Counted from the stretch's first letter, positions 42,582-50,347 are shown. The stretch: 64,000 bases of DNA from Nonomuraea antri (GCF_013283785.1 NZ_JABCPZ010000032.1:1-64000); one strand, 5' to 3'. Made by a program: numbers and translations. Notes: generated by a model not told the origin, from the sequence alone.

Positions 42582-43354
42582 CCGGTGACGACGGCCACGA
42601 TCCTGGTGCCTGGCGCGAACTCGCCGCGCCCGGCCAGGTCGATGATCCCGGCGAGCATCTTCGCCACGTAGATCTCCTCGACCCGGTGCACGGCGGCGAA
42701 CCGGCGCAGCTCGGGGGTCGTGCGGGCGTAGCCGCCGAAGTGGTGTTCGAGGTCGATCGACCAGTTGTGCCAGGTGCGCCCGTACGCCTCACGCTGCAGC
42801 CGGGCCACCTCGTCCGCCAGGAAGCCGGCGCCCTTCAGCACCGCGAAGCCGAGCGCCCGCCGGCCCTCGGCGAGCCCGGCCGAGATGCCGGCCAGGGTGC
42901 CGCCGGTGCCGACCGGGCAGCAGATCACGTCGTAGTCGCCGCCGATCTCCCCGGGCAGTTCGGCCATGCCGCGCACGGCGGCCGCGTTGCTGCCGCCCTC
43001 GGGCAGGATCGCCACGTCGTCGCCCCACCGCTCGCGCAGCCGCGCCCGCATCTCCGGGGTGTGCTTGAGCCGGTAGGCGGCGCGGTCGAGGTAGGTGAGC
43101 GTCATGCCGCAGGCGGCCGCGTAGGCCAGCGAGGGGTTCAGCGGCAGGTGCTCCTCGCCCCTGATCACGCCGATCGTCTCGATGCCGCGCTCACGCCCGG
43201 CCTCGGCCAGCGCGCGGATGTGGTTGGAGTACGCCCCGCCGAACGTCAGCACCCGCCGGTGCCCCAGGTTGTACTTGAGCTTGCGCGGCTTGTTGTCGTC
43301 GTGGACCAGGAAGAGCCGGACCGGGCCGAGCGCTGGATCCACGAACTCCTGCAT
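42554..43354 (-). CDS. PLP-dependent ACC deaminase / D-cysteine desulfhydrase-like
   Basis: A 266-residue fold-type-II PLP enzyme. HDDNKPRKLKYNLG carries the PLP lysine, TFGGAYSNHIRALA is the substrate/phosphate loop, and CPVGTGGTLAGISAGL the PLP phosphate-binding loop. It deaminates 1-aminocyclopropane-1-carboxylate or D-cysteine; the family members are hard to separate by eye. It is shorter than the usual ~330 residues, mainly at the N-terminus. Diverges from galK. Confidence 0.82.
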   Translation of the reverse strand: MQEFVDPALGPVRLFLVHDDNKPRKLKYNLGHRRVLTFGGAYSNHIRALAEAGRERGIETIGVIRGEEHLPLNPSLAYAAACGMTLTYLDRAAYRLKHTPEMRARLRERWGDDVAILPEGGSNAAAVRGMAELPGEIGGDYDVICCPVGTGGTLAGISAGLAEGRRALGFAVLKGAGFLADEVARLQREAYGRTWHNWSIDLEHHFGGYARTTPELRRFAAVHRVEEIYVAKMLAGIIDLAGRGEFAPGTRIVAVVTGQPSTPVAE

Positions 43355-43397
43355 GGCGCTAGTCTACGGTCGGGCCTTTGTTGAGGAGTGTTCGATT

Positions 43398-44510
43398 ATG
43401 CGCGTTGTTGAAGCTTTTCGTTCCGCCTTCGGTGCGGACCCCGAGACGGTCTGGCACGCGCCCGGCCGGGTGAACCTGATCGGCGAGCACACCGACTACA
43501 ACGACGGGTTCGTCCTGCCGTTCGCGGTGCCGTGGGGCGTCACGGCCGCCGTCAGCCCGCGCCAGGACAACCGGATCCGCCTGCTGTCGATGCAGGCCGA
43601 GGGCGAGCCCTTCACCTTCCGCGAGTACGAGGAGGCCACGGGCTGGGCGCGCTACGCGGTCGGCGTCCTGGCCGTGCTGGGTGACCGGGTGCGCGGCGCG
43701 GACATCGCGATCGACGGCGACGTGCCGCAGGGCGCCGGCCTCAGCTCCAGCGCGGCCCTGGAGGTGTCGGTCGCCTCGGCGCTCAACGAGCTGTACGGAC
43801 TCGGCCTGACGCCCATGGAGATCGCCCTGCTCAGCCAGAAGGCCGAGAACGACTTCGTCGGCATGCCCTGCGGCATCATGGACCAGGCCGCGTCGGCGCT
43901 GTGCCGCGAGGGCCACGCGCTGTTCCTCGACTGCCGCTCGCTCGGCTCCAGGAACATCCCGCTCGACCTTGCCGCCCATGGGCTGAGCATCCTCATCATC
44001 GACACCCAGGCGCACCACGAGCTCGCCGACGGCGAGTACGCCAAGCGCCGCGCGGAGTGCGAGTCCGCGGCGCGCAAGCTGGGCGTCGACGCGCTGCGCG
44101 ACGTCACCGACCTGGCGGGCGCGCTGGAGCTCCTGCACGGCGACGAGCGCAAGCGCACCATGCACGTGGTCACCGAGAACCACCGCGTGGAGGCGCTCAT
44201 CGGGCTGCTGCGCGCGGGCAAGCCGACCGAGATCGGGCTGCTGCTGAACTCCTCGCACCTGTCGTTGCGCGACCAGTACGAGGTGTCCTCGCCCGAGCTG
44301 GACGTGGCGGTGGAGGCGTCGCTGCGCGGCGGCGCCAGGGGCGCGCGCATGACCGGCGGCGGGTTCGGCGGCTCGGCGATCGCGCTGGTGGCCGAGGAGC
44401 GGCTGGACGGGGTCAAGGAGTCGGTCTCGGCGGCCTACGCGGAACGCGGCTGGCAGGCTCCTCGCTTCCTCCCGGCCACCCCGTCCTCCGGCGCCCGCCG
44501 CCTCGTCTGA
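43398..44510 (+). CDS. galK: Galactokinase
   Basis: A 370-residue GHMP kinase. Galactokinase signature GRVNLIGEHTDYNDGFVLPF, ATP-binding GAGLSSSAALEVSVASALN, and motif 3 GARMTGGGFGGSAIAL. It phosphorylates galactose for the Leloir pathway. ATG preceded by GAGG. No galT or galE is adjacent, so the pathway must be completed elsewhere. A weak inverted pair CCCGCCCC/GGGGCGGG in the 29-bp spacer may end this and the convergent enoyl-CoA hydratase transcript. Confidence 0.93.
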   Translation: MRVVEAFRSAFGADPETVWHAPGRVNLIGEHTDYNDGFVLPFAVPWGVTAAVSPRQDNRIRLLSMQAEGEPFTFREYEEATGWARYAVGVLAVLGDRVRGADIAIDGDVPQGAGLSSSAALEVSVASALNELYGLGLTPMEIALLSQKAENDFVGMPCGIMDQAASALCREGHALFLDCRSLGSRNIPLDLAAHGLSILIIDTQAHHELADGEYAKRRAECESAARKLGVDALRDVTDLAGALELLHGDERKRTMHVVTENHRVEALIGLLRAGKPTEIGLLLNSSHLSLRDQYEVSSPELDVAVEASLRGGARGARMTGGGFGGSAIALVAEERLDGVKESVSAAYAERGWQAPRFLPATPSSGARRLV

Positions 44511-44539
44511 CCCCCGCCCCCGTCACTCCAGGGAGGCAG

Positions 44540-45313
44540 TCAGAGGGGCGGGAAGTTCGGCGGCCGGCGCTCCAGGAAACCCGCCACCCCCTCGGCGAAG
44601 TCCGGCCGCCCGAAGGAGGCCAGCATCTCCCTGGTGGCCTCCTTCGCCGACTCCTCCAGCGACACGTCCCAGTCCCGCCACACCTGCCGCTTGATCACCG
44701 CCATCGACGCCGGTGAACTGTGCACGGCCAGCTCCCGCGCGTACGCCTGCGCCTCGGCCAGCACCGAGTCACGCGGCGCCGCCCGGTTGGCCAGCCCCAG
44801 CGCCGCCGCCTCGGCCCCGGTGAAGACGCGGCCGGACAGCAGCACGTCCATGGCCCGCTGCTGGCCCATGATCCGGGGCAGCACCCACGACAGCCCGTAC
44901 TCGGCCACCAGCCCGCGCCGCGGGAACGCGGTGGTCCACTTGGCGTCGTCGGCGGTGAACACCAGGTCGCACATGAGCGCGTGCACCATCCCGAGCCCCG
45001 CGCAGGCCCCGTTGACGGCGGCGATGATCGGCTTGCCGATGGTCGTCGGGTAGGTGTTGGGCCGCGGGTCGGGCTTCTCGTCGTAGGCGCCGGTCTGGAT
45101 GGCGGCGAGCGTCTTGAAGTCGGCGCCCGAGCAGAACCCCCGCCCGGCCCCCGTCACCACGACGGCGCGCACCCCGGTGTCCTTCTCGGCCTGTTCCAGC
45201 AGGTCGAAGTAGCGGCGTCCCAGCGCGTCCGTCCATGCGTTGAGCGTGTCGGGACGGTTGAAGGTCAGCGTGAGCACACCCTGGTCGAGCGCGGAGAGCA
45301 CGAGTTCCGTCAT
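44540..45313 (-). CDS. Enoyl-CoA hydratase/isomerase family protein
   Basis: A 257-residue crotonase. Oxyanion-hole segments GAGRGFCSGADFKTLA and NGACAGLGMVHALMCDLVF. It hydrates enoyl-CoA or acts on another acyl-CoA. Divergent from a TetR-type gene, with a candidate operator in the spacer, so it is probably regulated by it. Confidence 0.9.
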   Translation of the reverse strand: MTELVLSALDQGVLTLTFNRPDTLNAWTDALGRRYFDLLEQAEKDTGVRAVVVTGAGRGFCSGADFKTLAAIQTGAYDEKPDPRPNTYPTTIGKPIIAAVNGACAGLGMVHALMCDLVFTADDAKWTTAFPRRGLVAEYGLSWVLPRIMGQQRAMDVLLSGRVFTGAEAAALGLANRAAPRDSVLAEAQAYARELAVHSSPASMAVIKRQVWRDWDVSLEESAKEATREMLASFGRPDFAEGVAGFLERRPPNFPPL

Positions 45314-45320
45314 GCAGTAA

Positions 45321-45336
45321 CAGAATCATGTTCTAG
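45321..45336. promoter_or_regulatory. Candidate TetR operator between hydratase and TetR genes
   Basis: CAGAATCATGTTCTAG is an inverted repeat (AGAA...TTCT arms) 8 nt upstream of the hydratase ATG. It resembles the TAGAAC-type boxes of actinobacterial lipid-degradation repressors such as KstR as I recall them. The divergent TetR is the likely binder. Confidence 0.5.
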
Positions 45337-45419
45337 CCGGGGAAGGCAACCGGGCGAGCCGATTTGCCCGCGCAGGTGCCCGCGTACCAGGCTTGGGACC
45401 AGGAAGAGCAGGAGGTCTC

Positions 45420-46028
45420 ATGGCGCGTGCCGGATTGACGGCCGACCGGGTGACGGAGGCGGCCGCGGATCTGGCCGACTCCGTCGGGTTCGACAACATC
45501 ACCATCTCCGCCCTGGCGCGGAGCTTCGGAGTCAAGGACGCGAGCCTGTACTCCCACGTCAGGAACGTCCAGGATCTCAAGACCCGGGTGGCGGTGCGCG
45601 CCGCCGCGCAGCAGGCCGAGCTGGTGACCGACGCGATCGCCGGGCGCGCGGGCAAGGACGCGCTGATCGCGTTCGCCGCCGCCTACCGGGAGTTCGCGCT
45701 GGCCCATCCGGGCCGCTACGCCGCCACGCAGGTCCAGCTCGACCCGGCGATCGTCGCCCAGTCCCCCGACCCGGTGCGGGCCGAGGCGGACAAGGCGGTC
45801 AAGCGGGTGCACGACACCATGCACGCGCTGCTGTCGGCGTACGGGCTGAGCGAGCCCGACTTCACCGACGCCGTACGCCTGCTGCGCAGCACGTTCCACG
45901 GGTTCGTGGCGCTGGAGGCGGCGGCCGGGTTCGGTCATCCGCGGCCGCCGCACGAGTCGTGGCGGCGGATCGTCGAAGCGCTCGACGGCACGCTGCGCCA
46001 CTGGCCGCCGCCCGACTCCTCCGGCTAA
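45420..46028 (+). CDS. TetR-family regulator (WHG-type C-terminal domain)
   Basis: A 202-residue regulator. HTH ITISALARSFGVKDASLYSHV and C-terminal TFHGFVALEAAAGFG, the WHG/TetR_C_33 pattern (F-H-G). ATG with an AGGAGG site at optimal spacing. Divergent from enoyl-CoA hydratase. Confidence 0.88.
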   Translation: MARAGLTADRVTEAAADLADSVGFDNITISALARSFGVKDASLYSHVRNVQDLKTRVAVRAAAQQAELVTDAIAGRAGKDALIAFAAAYREFALAHPGRYAATQVQLDPAIVAQSPDPVRAEADKAVKRVHDTMHALLSAYGLSEPDFTDAVRLLRSTFHGFVALEAAAGFGHPRPPHESWRRIVEALDGTLRHWPPPDSSG

Positions 46029-46029
46029 C

Positions 46030-46107
46030 GGTGGTGCACTGCCAGCGGTGGTGCACTGCTAGCGGTGGTGCACTGCTAGCGGTGGTGCACTGCTAGCGGT
46101 GGTGCAC
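46030..46107. repeat. 17-bp tandem repeat, about 4.6 units
   Basis: GGTGGTGCACTGCTAGC is repeated head-to-tail at 46030, 46047, 46064 and 46081 (first unit has CCAGC), ending with a partial unit GGTGGTGCAC. It fills the gap between the TetR stop and the convergent NOS stop; the NOS stop codon and last residues (VHHR) lie within the last unit. Each full unit carries CTAG, so every frame on the NOS strand meets a stop quickly. Confidence 0.9.
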
Positions 46108-47280
46108 GAAGGCCGGGGTGAGCGAGCACGTGTCGTAGTAGCGGTGGAAGACCGGCGTCGTGCTGCCCGACAGCGGCGGCACGATCCACGACCAGTCGGC
46201 CGGGCACGGCCGTCCCGCCTTCTCCTCGCGCTCCAGGTGCGTCAGGAAGCGGTGCGACTCGGTGTGGTGGTCGGCCATCGTCACCCCGGCCTGGTCGAAG
46301 CTGTGCAGCACGGCCACGTTCAGCTCCACCAGCGCGTGGTCGCGCCAGAGCGAACGCTCGCTGGAGGTGTCCAGCCCCAGCCGCCGCGCCACCACCGGGA
46401 GCTGGTCGTACCTGTCGGCGTCGGCGAAGTTGCGCGCGCCGATCTCCGCGCCCATGTACCAGCCGTTGAACGGCGCGCAGGGATAGCACACGCCGCCGAT
46501 CTCCAGGCACATGTCCGAGATGGCCGGCACGGCGTGCCAGCGCAGCCCCAGCTCGGCGAACCAGGGGAACTCCGGATGCGTGATCGGCACCTCCAGCACC
46601 GCGTCGCCGGGCAGGTTGCACAGCAGCGGGTCGCCGTGTCCCGGCTGGATGATCAGCGGGAGCACGTCGAAGTGCCCGTGACCGCCCCGCCAGCCCAGCC
46701 GCCGCGCCTGCTCGGTGAAGGCGGCGTAACGCGGGTCGCCGACGAAGGAACCGTCCCGCGCCCGGTATCCGGCGTAGCGGATGAGCTGCTCGTTGAGCAC
46801 CCGGGGCCCGGGTCGGGCGGGCGTGTCGGGGGCGAAGACGGTGATGGTGGGCCTGATCTTGCCCTGTCCCGTGGCCTCGCGCAGGTGGCCGACGCACTCG
46901 ACGGCCACGCCTTCCGCGCTGGTCACGTCCCTGCGGTCGCGCAGCCTGAGCGAGCGCCAGTAGAGCCTGCCGATGCAGCGGCTGCTGTTGCGCCAGGCCA
47001 CCCTGGCGCCGAATTCGAGCTCGTCGAAGGTGTGGACGTAGGTGCCGCGGCGGGCCACCTGCCTGGCGACGTCGCGCAGCCGGGCGTGCAGGCCGCCCGC
47101 GGCGGGATGCTCGGCGTGGAAGAGCGTGATGAAACGCTCCGCCTCGCGGAAGTCGACCGTCCGCTCGATGAACCCCTGAGCGGCGACCGGGTCGAAAGGA
47201 CGTAGAGAACTGATCCAGGTACGCAACGCGACCAGCACTTTCTCGCGCGGAACGCCCCGCCGGTTCCGGGTCGGCGGCAC
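46093..47280 (-). CDS. nos: Bacterial nitric oxide synthase, oxygenase domain
   Basis: A 395-residue bacterial NOS (L-arginine to NO, using electrons from a separate reductase). Heme-thiolate Cys102 in WRNSSRCIGR; arginine-binding Glu279 in NGWYMGAEIGARNF; the IGGVCYPCAPFNG turn and late DWSWIVPPLSGS region are typical. There is no reductase domain and none nearby. GTG start; a perfect 8-bp hairpin (47288-47310) with GGAGAGG in the loop lies just upstream. The gene sits downstream of the HK-RR pair on the same strand; the last codons are within the 17-bp repeat. Confidence 0.93.
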   Translation of the reverse strand: MPPTRNRRGVPREKVLVALRTWISSLRPFDPVAAQGFIERTVDFREAERFITLFHAEHPAAGGLHARLRDVARQVARRGTYVHTFDELEFGARVAWRNSSRCIGRLYWRSLRLRDRRDVTSAEGVAVECVGHLREATGQGKIRPTITVFAPDTPARPGPRVLNEQLIRYAGYRARDGSFVGDPRYAAFTEQARRLGWRGGHGHFDVLPLIIQPGHGDPLLCNLPGDAVLEVPITHPEFPWFAELGLRWHAVPAISDMCLEIGGVCYPCAPFNGWYMGAEIGARNFADADRYDQLPVVARRLGLDTSSERSLWRDHALVELNVAVLHSFDQAGVTMADHHTESHRFLTHLEREEKAGRPCPADWSWIVPPLSGSTTPVFHRYYDTCSLTPAFVHHR

Positions 47281-47287
47281 GTCCTGA

Positions 47288-47310
47288 TGGCGGTGCCTCT
47301 CCCACCGCCA
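47288..47310 (-). promoter_or_regulatory. Hairpin upstream of the NOS start with SD-like loop
   Basis: On the NOS strand TGGCGGTG and CACCGCCA pair around the loop GGAGAGG, ending 7 nt before the GTG. The SD-like sequence is in the loop and 15 nt from the start codon, unusual spacing unless the stem is folded. It may modulate translation. Confidence 0.45.
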
Positions 47311-47403
47311 TGACGGTTGGCCCGCGGCGATTCCATCCTTCCCCGTCAGACCCGCCCTTGTCCCGCCAAATGGAAAATCAGGTGATCTGTCGGTTACGCC
47401 ATG

Positions 47404-48036
47404 TCACGGGCGGCGGACCAGCCCCAGGTCCATGGCCGCCAGCACGGCCGAGGTGCGGTCGGAGACCCCGAGCTTGCCGAACACGCGCAGCAGATGCGTC
47501 TTGACCGTGGCCTCGCCGATGAACAGCCGCCGGCCGATCTCGCCGTTCGTCAGGCCCTGGGCCACCAGTTCGAGCACTTCGCGCTCGCGCCCGGACAACA
47601 CCGGCGCCGGCCGCCGCCCCGCAGTTCGCGGGGCCGTGTACGCGGCCAGCCGGGCGGCCACGGACGGCGACAACACCCGTTCCCCGCGCGCCGCGGCCCG
47701 CACCGCCCGTGCCAGCTCGGCCTTTGAGACGTCCTTGAGCAGGTAACCGGCGGCCCCGGCGGAGATCGCGCGCAGGATCTCGGCGTCGTCCTCGTACGTG
47801 GTCAGCACGATGATCCGGTAACCGGGGCCCAGCCTGGCGATGGCCGTCACGCCGTCACCGCCGGGCATGCGCAGGTCCATCAGGATCACGTCGGGCCGCA
47901 GCCGGGGCGCGACCGCCACCGCCTCGTCCGCCGACCCGGCCTCGCCCACCACCTCGATGTCCGGCTCACCGACGAGCATGCCACGCAGGCCCTCGCGGAC
48001 GATCGGATGATCGTCCACGATCACGACGCGAAGCAC
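47404..48036 (-). CDS. LuxR/NarL-family response regulator
   Basis: A 210-residue regulator. Receiver domain with Asp8-Asp9, phospho-acceptor Asp54 (ILMDLRMPG), Thr in VLTTYEDD and Lys in YLLKDVS. The C-terminal LuxR HTH is SGREREVLELVAQGLTNGEI...EATVKTHLLRVFGKLGV. Partner of the histidine kinase just upstream. GTG start with GGGAAG before it, inside a degenerate repeat. The NOS gene lies 123 bp downstream. Confidence 0.92.
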   Translation of the reverse strand: MLRVVIVDDHPIVREGLRGMLVGEPDIEVVGEAGSADEAVAVAPRLRPDVILMDLRMPGGDGVTAIARLGPGYRIIVLTTYEDDAEILRAISAGAAGYLLKDVSKAELARAVRAAARGERVLSPSVAARLAAYTAPRTAGRRPAPVLSGREREVLELVAQGLTNGEIGRRLFIGEATVKTHLLRVFGKLGVSDRTSAVLAAMDLGLVRRP

Positions 48037-48202
48037 GGCAGCTTCCCGTTCACGATGCCGGGCAGGCCCGTCCTCACGGCCACGACGCCGAACGCGGCAA
48101 CTCCCACGGTCACGACGCCGGACATGTCAGCAGCTCCCACGACCACAACACCGAACACAACAACAGCTCCCGATCACAACACCGAACACGGCAGCTCCAC
48201 GG
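48020..48202. repeat. Degenerate ~30-bp tandem repeat bridging the kinase 3' end and regulator 5' end
   Basis: About six imperfect units of 29-32 bp with a pattern like ATCACAACACCGAAC followed by ACGGCAGCTCCC. The first unit is the end of the kinase gene (48173-48202) and the last is the start of the response-regulator gene (48020-48048). The intervening 125 bp are non-coding copies. Each unit, read on the gene strand, contains GGGAGCTG or similar followed by a GTG. Confidence 0.75.
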
Positions 48203-49340
48203 TCACCTGCGTGCCGGAGCCCGGTGCGCTGTCCACGGTGAGCGTGCCGCCGAGCGCGCCCACTCGGCCGCGCATGGCCCGCAGGCCGTAGCCGTCGGTG
48301 GCGGCGGTGGCGGCGGCCGGGTCGAAGCCGCGGCCGTCGTCGCGCACCGACAGGCGCACGCTCGCGGCGCCGTAGTCGACGCTCAGCCGCGCCGCACCCC
48401 CGCCCGCGTGCTTGCGCACGTTGGCCAGGCTCTCCTGGGCGGCCCGCACCAGCGCCAGCTCCACGGCCGCGGGCAGCGGGACGGGCTCACCGCGCACGCT
48501 CACCTCGACCGGCAGCTCGAAGCCCTTGGCCAGCCTGGTCAGCGCCTCCTCCAGCGATGCGCCCGTCAGCGCGGGCGGGGCGAGCGCCGCGATGAGCGCC
48601 CTGGTCTCGGCCAGGTTCTCCTTGGCCGTACGAACCGCCAGCGCCACGTTCTGGTCCCCGGCCGCCGCCGCGCCCTGCAGCAGCATGATGATCCCGGTGA
48701 ACCCCTGGGCCAGCGTGTCGTGGATGTCACCGGCCAACCGCTCGCGCTCGGCCAGCACCCCGGCCTCCTTGCTCACCTCGGCCAGCTCGCCCCGGGTACG
48801 CTCCAGCTCCTCGATCAGCAGGGCCCGCTCGTGGTTCTGCCGGCCCAGCCGGTCGATGAACACGCCGAGCAGCGCGCTGGCCGAGAACATCACGGTCATC
48901 ACCCCTGTGGTGATCAGCGGATGGATGCCGGTCAGCTCCAGGATCTGGATGCCCGGCGCGATCCACATCGCCACCATCACCGCGACGGCCTGCGCGGTCC
49001 TGAACGACATGAACGCCATCGGGATCAGCGCCGACAACGCGACGGCCGAGGCCGTGGCCAGCGTGTGGGCGACGGGGAACAACGCGACCATCACGCCGGC
49101 GTGCCACCAGCTCTCCCTGACCGGCACCTCCGCGGTCGCCGACCGCACCGCGGTTCGGCCCCACACCACGTACGACAGCGTGATCAGCAGCAGCGGCACG
49201 ACGGCCAGCGCGGACTCGCCGTCAGCGACGATCGCGACAATGGTCACGATCAGCACGAGACCAAAGAAAGCATCCCAAAAAGGGTAAGAACGCAGCCAGG
49301 CGTTCTCTCCCCGCGCATCCACGGGACTCCCGCCATCCAT
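48174..49340 (-). CDS. Sensor histidine kinase (NarL-type)
   Basis: A 388-residue kinase. Residues ~20-165 have 5-6 membrane helices; a short coiled-coil (~165-200) leads to HisKA_3 with His207 in LAGDIHDTLAQG. HATPase_c follows: VRKHAGGG, VRDDGRGFD and GLRAMRGRVGALGG. Encodes the sensor for the response regulator that follows after a repeat-filled spacer. ATG at 49340. Signal unknown; the position before nos suggests a redox, NO or stress link (inference). Confidence 0.9.
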   Translation of the reverse strand: MDGGSPVDARGENAWLRSYPFWDAFFGLVLIVTIVAIVADGESALAVVPLLLITLSYVVWGRTAVRSATAEVPVRESWWHAGVMVALFPVAHTLATASAVALSALIPMAFMSFRTAQAVAVMVAMWIAPGIQILELTGIHPLITTGVMTVMFSASALLGVFIDRLGRQNHERALLIEELERTRGELAEVSKEAGVLAERERLAGDIHDTLAQGFTGIIMLLQGAAAAGDQNVALAVRTAKENLAETRALIAALAPPALTGASLEEALTRLAKGFELPVEVSVRGEPVPLPAAVELALVRAAQESLANVRKHAGGGAARLSVDYGAASVRLSVRDDGRGFDPAAATAATDGYGLRAMRGRVGALGGTLTVDSAPGSGTQVTVELPCSVL

Positions 49341-49372
49341 GATCCAGAGTTTTTCGCTCTTACCGCCCTATG

Positions 49373-49388
49373 TCCACCGATCGGTGGA
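49373..49388. promoter_or_regulatory. Perfect 16-bp palindrome in the divergent kinase/membrane-protein promoter
   Basis: TCCACCGATCGGTGGA is a perfect inverted repeat between the leftward kinase ATG and the rightward small membrane protein gene. Such a site would bind a dimeric regulator; the response regulator is one candidate. Confidence 0.55.
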
Positions 49389-49402
49389 TACAGCGGGAAA
49401 GG

Positions 49403-49416
49403 CGATCACGTGATCG
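49403..49416. promoter_or_regulatory. Perfect 14-bp palindrome overlapping the ribosome site region
   Basis: CGATCACGTGATCG lies 8-21 nt before the ATG at 49424, partly overlapping the GTGGAG ribosome site. It could act as an operator or as an RNA hairpin hiding the start. Confidence 0.5.
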
Positions 49417-49423
49417 TGGAGCC

Positions 49424-49609
49424 ATGAATCAGAAGGTGTACCTGAACGTCATGCTCATCCTGTCGATGCTCTTCGGCGCCCTGGTCGCGGTGCTCGCGAT
49501 CTTCCACCTCGGCAACGTCGGCACCGTGGCCGTCATCGGCGGAATCATCCTCGCCATTGGCTGGGCACTTACGGGAATCGTGCCGAAAAAGAGCGACACC
49601 AGCCGGTGA
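49424..49609 (+). CDS. Small two-helix membrane protein
   Basis: A 61-residue protein, MNQKVYLNVMLILSMLFGAL then a second helix TVAVIGGIILAIGWALTGIV, with a basic C-terminus (PKKSDTSR). GTGGAG ribosome site. No known family by eye. Divergent from the histidine kinase; two palindromes lie in the spacer, and a strong terminator follows. Confidence 0.65.
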   Translation: MNQKVYLNVMLILSMLFGALVAVLAIFHLGNVGTVAVIGGIILAIGWALTGIVPKKSDTSR

Positions 49610-49618
49610 CGGGGGCGC

Positions 49619-49655
49619 CTGAGGCCCCTTCCTTCAACCGGGGAAGGGGCCTCAG
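49619..49655 (+). terminator. Strong rho-independent-like terminator
   Basis: CTGAGGCCCCTTCC pairs perfectly with GGAAGGGGCCTCAG (14 bp) around a 9-nt loop, 10 nt after the small membrane gene stop. No T-run, as is common in actinomycetes. Confidence 0.75.
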
Positions 49656-49667
49656 CCCTGCCCACCG

Positions 49668-49781
49668 CCCTTCCGCACACACGGACCTTCCCGCAGACAC
49701 GGGACGGGATCACAAACACGGGCCTTTCCGGAGACACGGACGGGATCGCAGGCACAGGCCTTTCCGCAGACACGAACAGAG
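49668..49781. repeat. Degenerate ~36-bp tandem repeat
   Basis: About three units of the type CCTTTCCGCAGACACGGACG, continuing GGATCGCAGGCACAGG, fill the spacer after the terminator and before the PH-like gene. The copies differ by indels. Confidence 0.65.
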
Positions 49782-49796
49782 CCTTACATTCAGGAC

Positions 49797-50285
49797 GTGA
49801 TCTCGTCCAAGCAGGAAGACCGCCTGATCCTGCGCCCCCTGGTCATCACGCGCATCGCGAACCTCATGGGCCCGATCCTCATCATTCCGATGCTCACCCT
49901 CGGCGTGTTCGGCGGCGCTCTGCCCGCCATGAACATCACCCCCTCCCCGGCCGGAGAATGGGTCTTGACCGTGCTGTTCGGCCTGTGCTGCCTGTCGGTG
50001 CCCGTCATGGCCGTACGGGTATGGCGCTTCGCCGTGATCTGCCTGCCCGACCAGGTCATCGTCCGGGGTTACCTGTGCAGCCGTACGGTGCCGATCGCCC
50101 GGGTCATCGACGTAGACGCGAACTCGGTGCTGCGCTGGCGCGACACCGACCGAGCGCACCGGAGAACCCCGATTCGCGCCTTCCAACTGCCCCACAAGGT
50201 GATAACGCCGGTGCGGGAGCACGCACAGAAGTCTCTGGAGCGGCTGTCGGAGTGGATCCAGGAACACCGCGAACGAGCCGGCTGA
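49797..50285 (+). CDS. Membrane protein with two helices and a PH-like cytosolic domain
   Basis: A 162-residue protein. Two helices near the N-terminus (GPILIIPMLTLGVFGGALPA at ~25-44 and WVLTVLFGLCCLSVPVMAVR at ~55-74), then a beta-rich domain (FAVICLPDQVIVRGYLCSRTVPIARVIDVDANSVLRW) like bacterial PH-domain proteins, and a helical end. GTG start. Function unknown. Confidence 0.7.
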   Translation: MISSKQEDRLILRPLVITRIANLMGPILIIPMLTLGVFGGALPAMNITPSPAGEWVLTVLFGLCCLSVPVMAVRVWRFAVICLPDQVIVRGYLCSRTVPIARVIDVDANSVLRWRDTDRAHRRTPIRAFQLPHKVITPVREHAQKSLERLSEWIQEHRERAG

Positions 50286-50312
50286 CCAGCCGGCAGGCGG
50301 CCGGAAACGACT

Positions 50313-50347
50313 GAGGCCCTCTCACCTGTTCCCAGGAGGAGGGCCTC
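50313..50347 (+). terminator. Terminator at the left edge of the low-GC island
   Basis: GAGGCCCTC pairs with GAGGGCCTC. The surrounding sequence GGAAACGACTGAGGCCC resembles GGAACGACTCAGGCCCC at 52323, beside the second terminator of the island. Confidence 0.65.

Noticed and set aside
43398-44510. Leloir operon
   Set aside because: Only galK is present; neighbours are a deaminase and an enoyl-CoA hydratase.
46030-46107. CRISPR array
   Set aside because: Units of 17 bp are head-to-tail without spacers and no cas genes are present.
46093-47280. Thaxtomin-type biosynthetic cluster around nos
   Set aside because: No P450 or NRPS gene in the window; NOS here stands alone with a two-component system.
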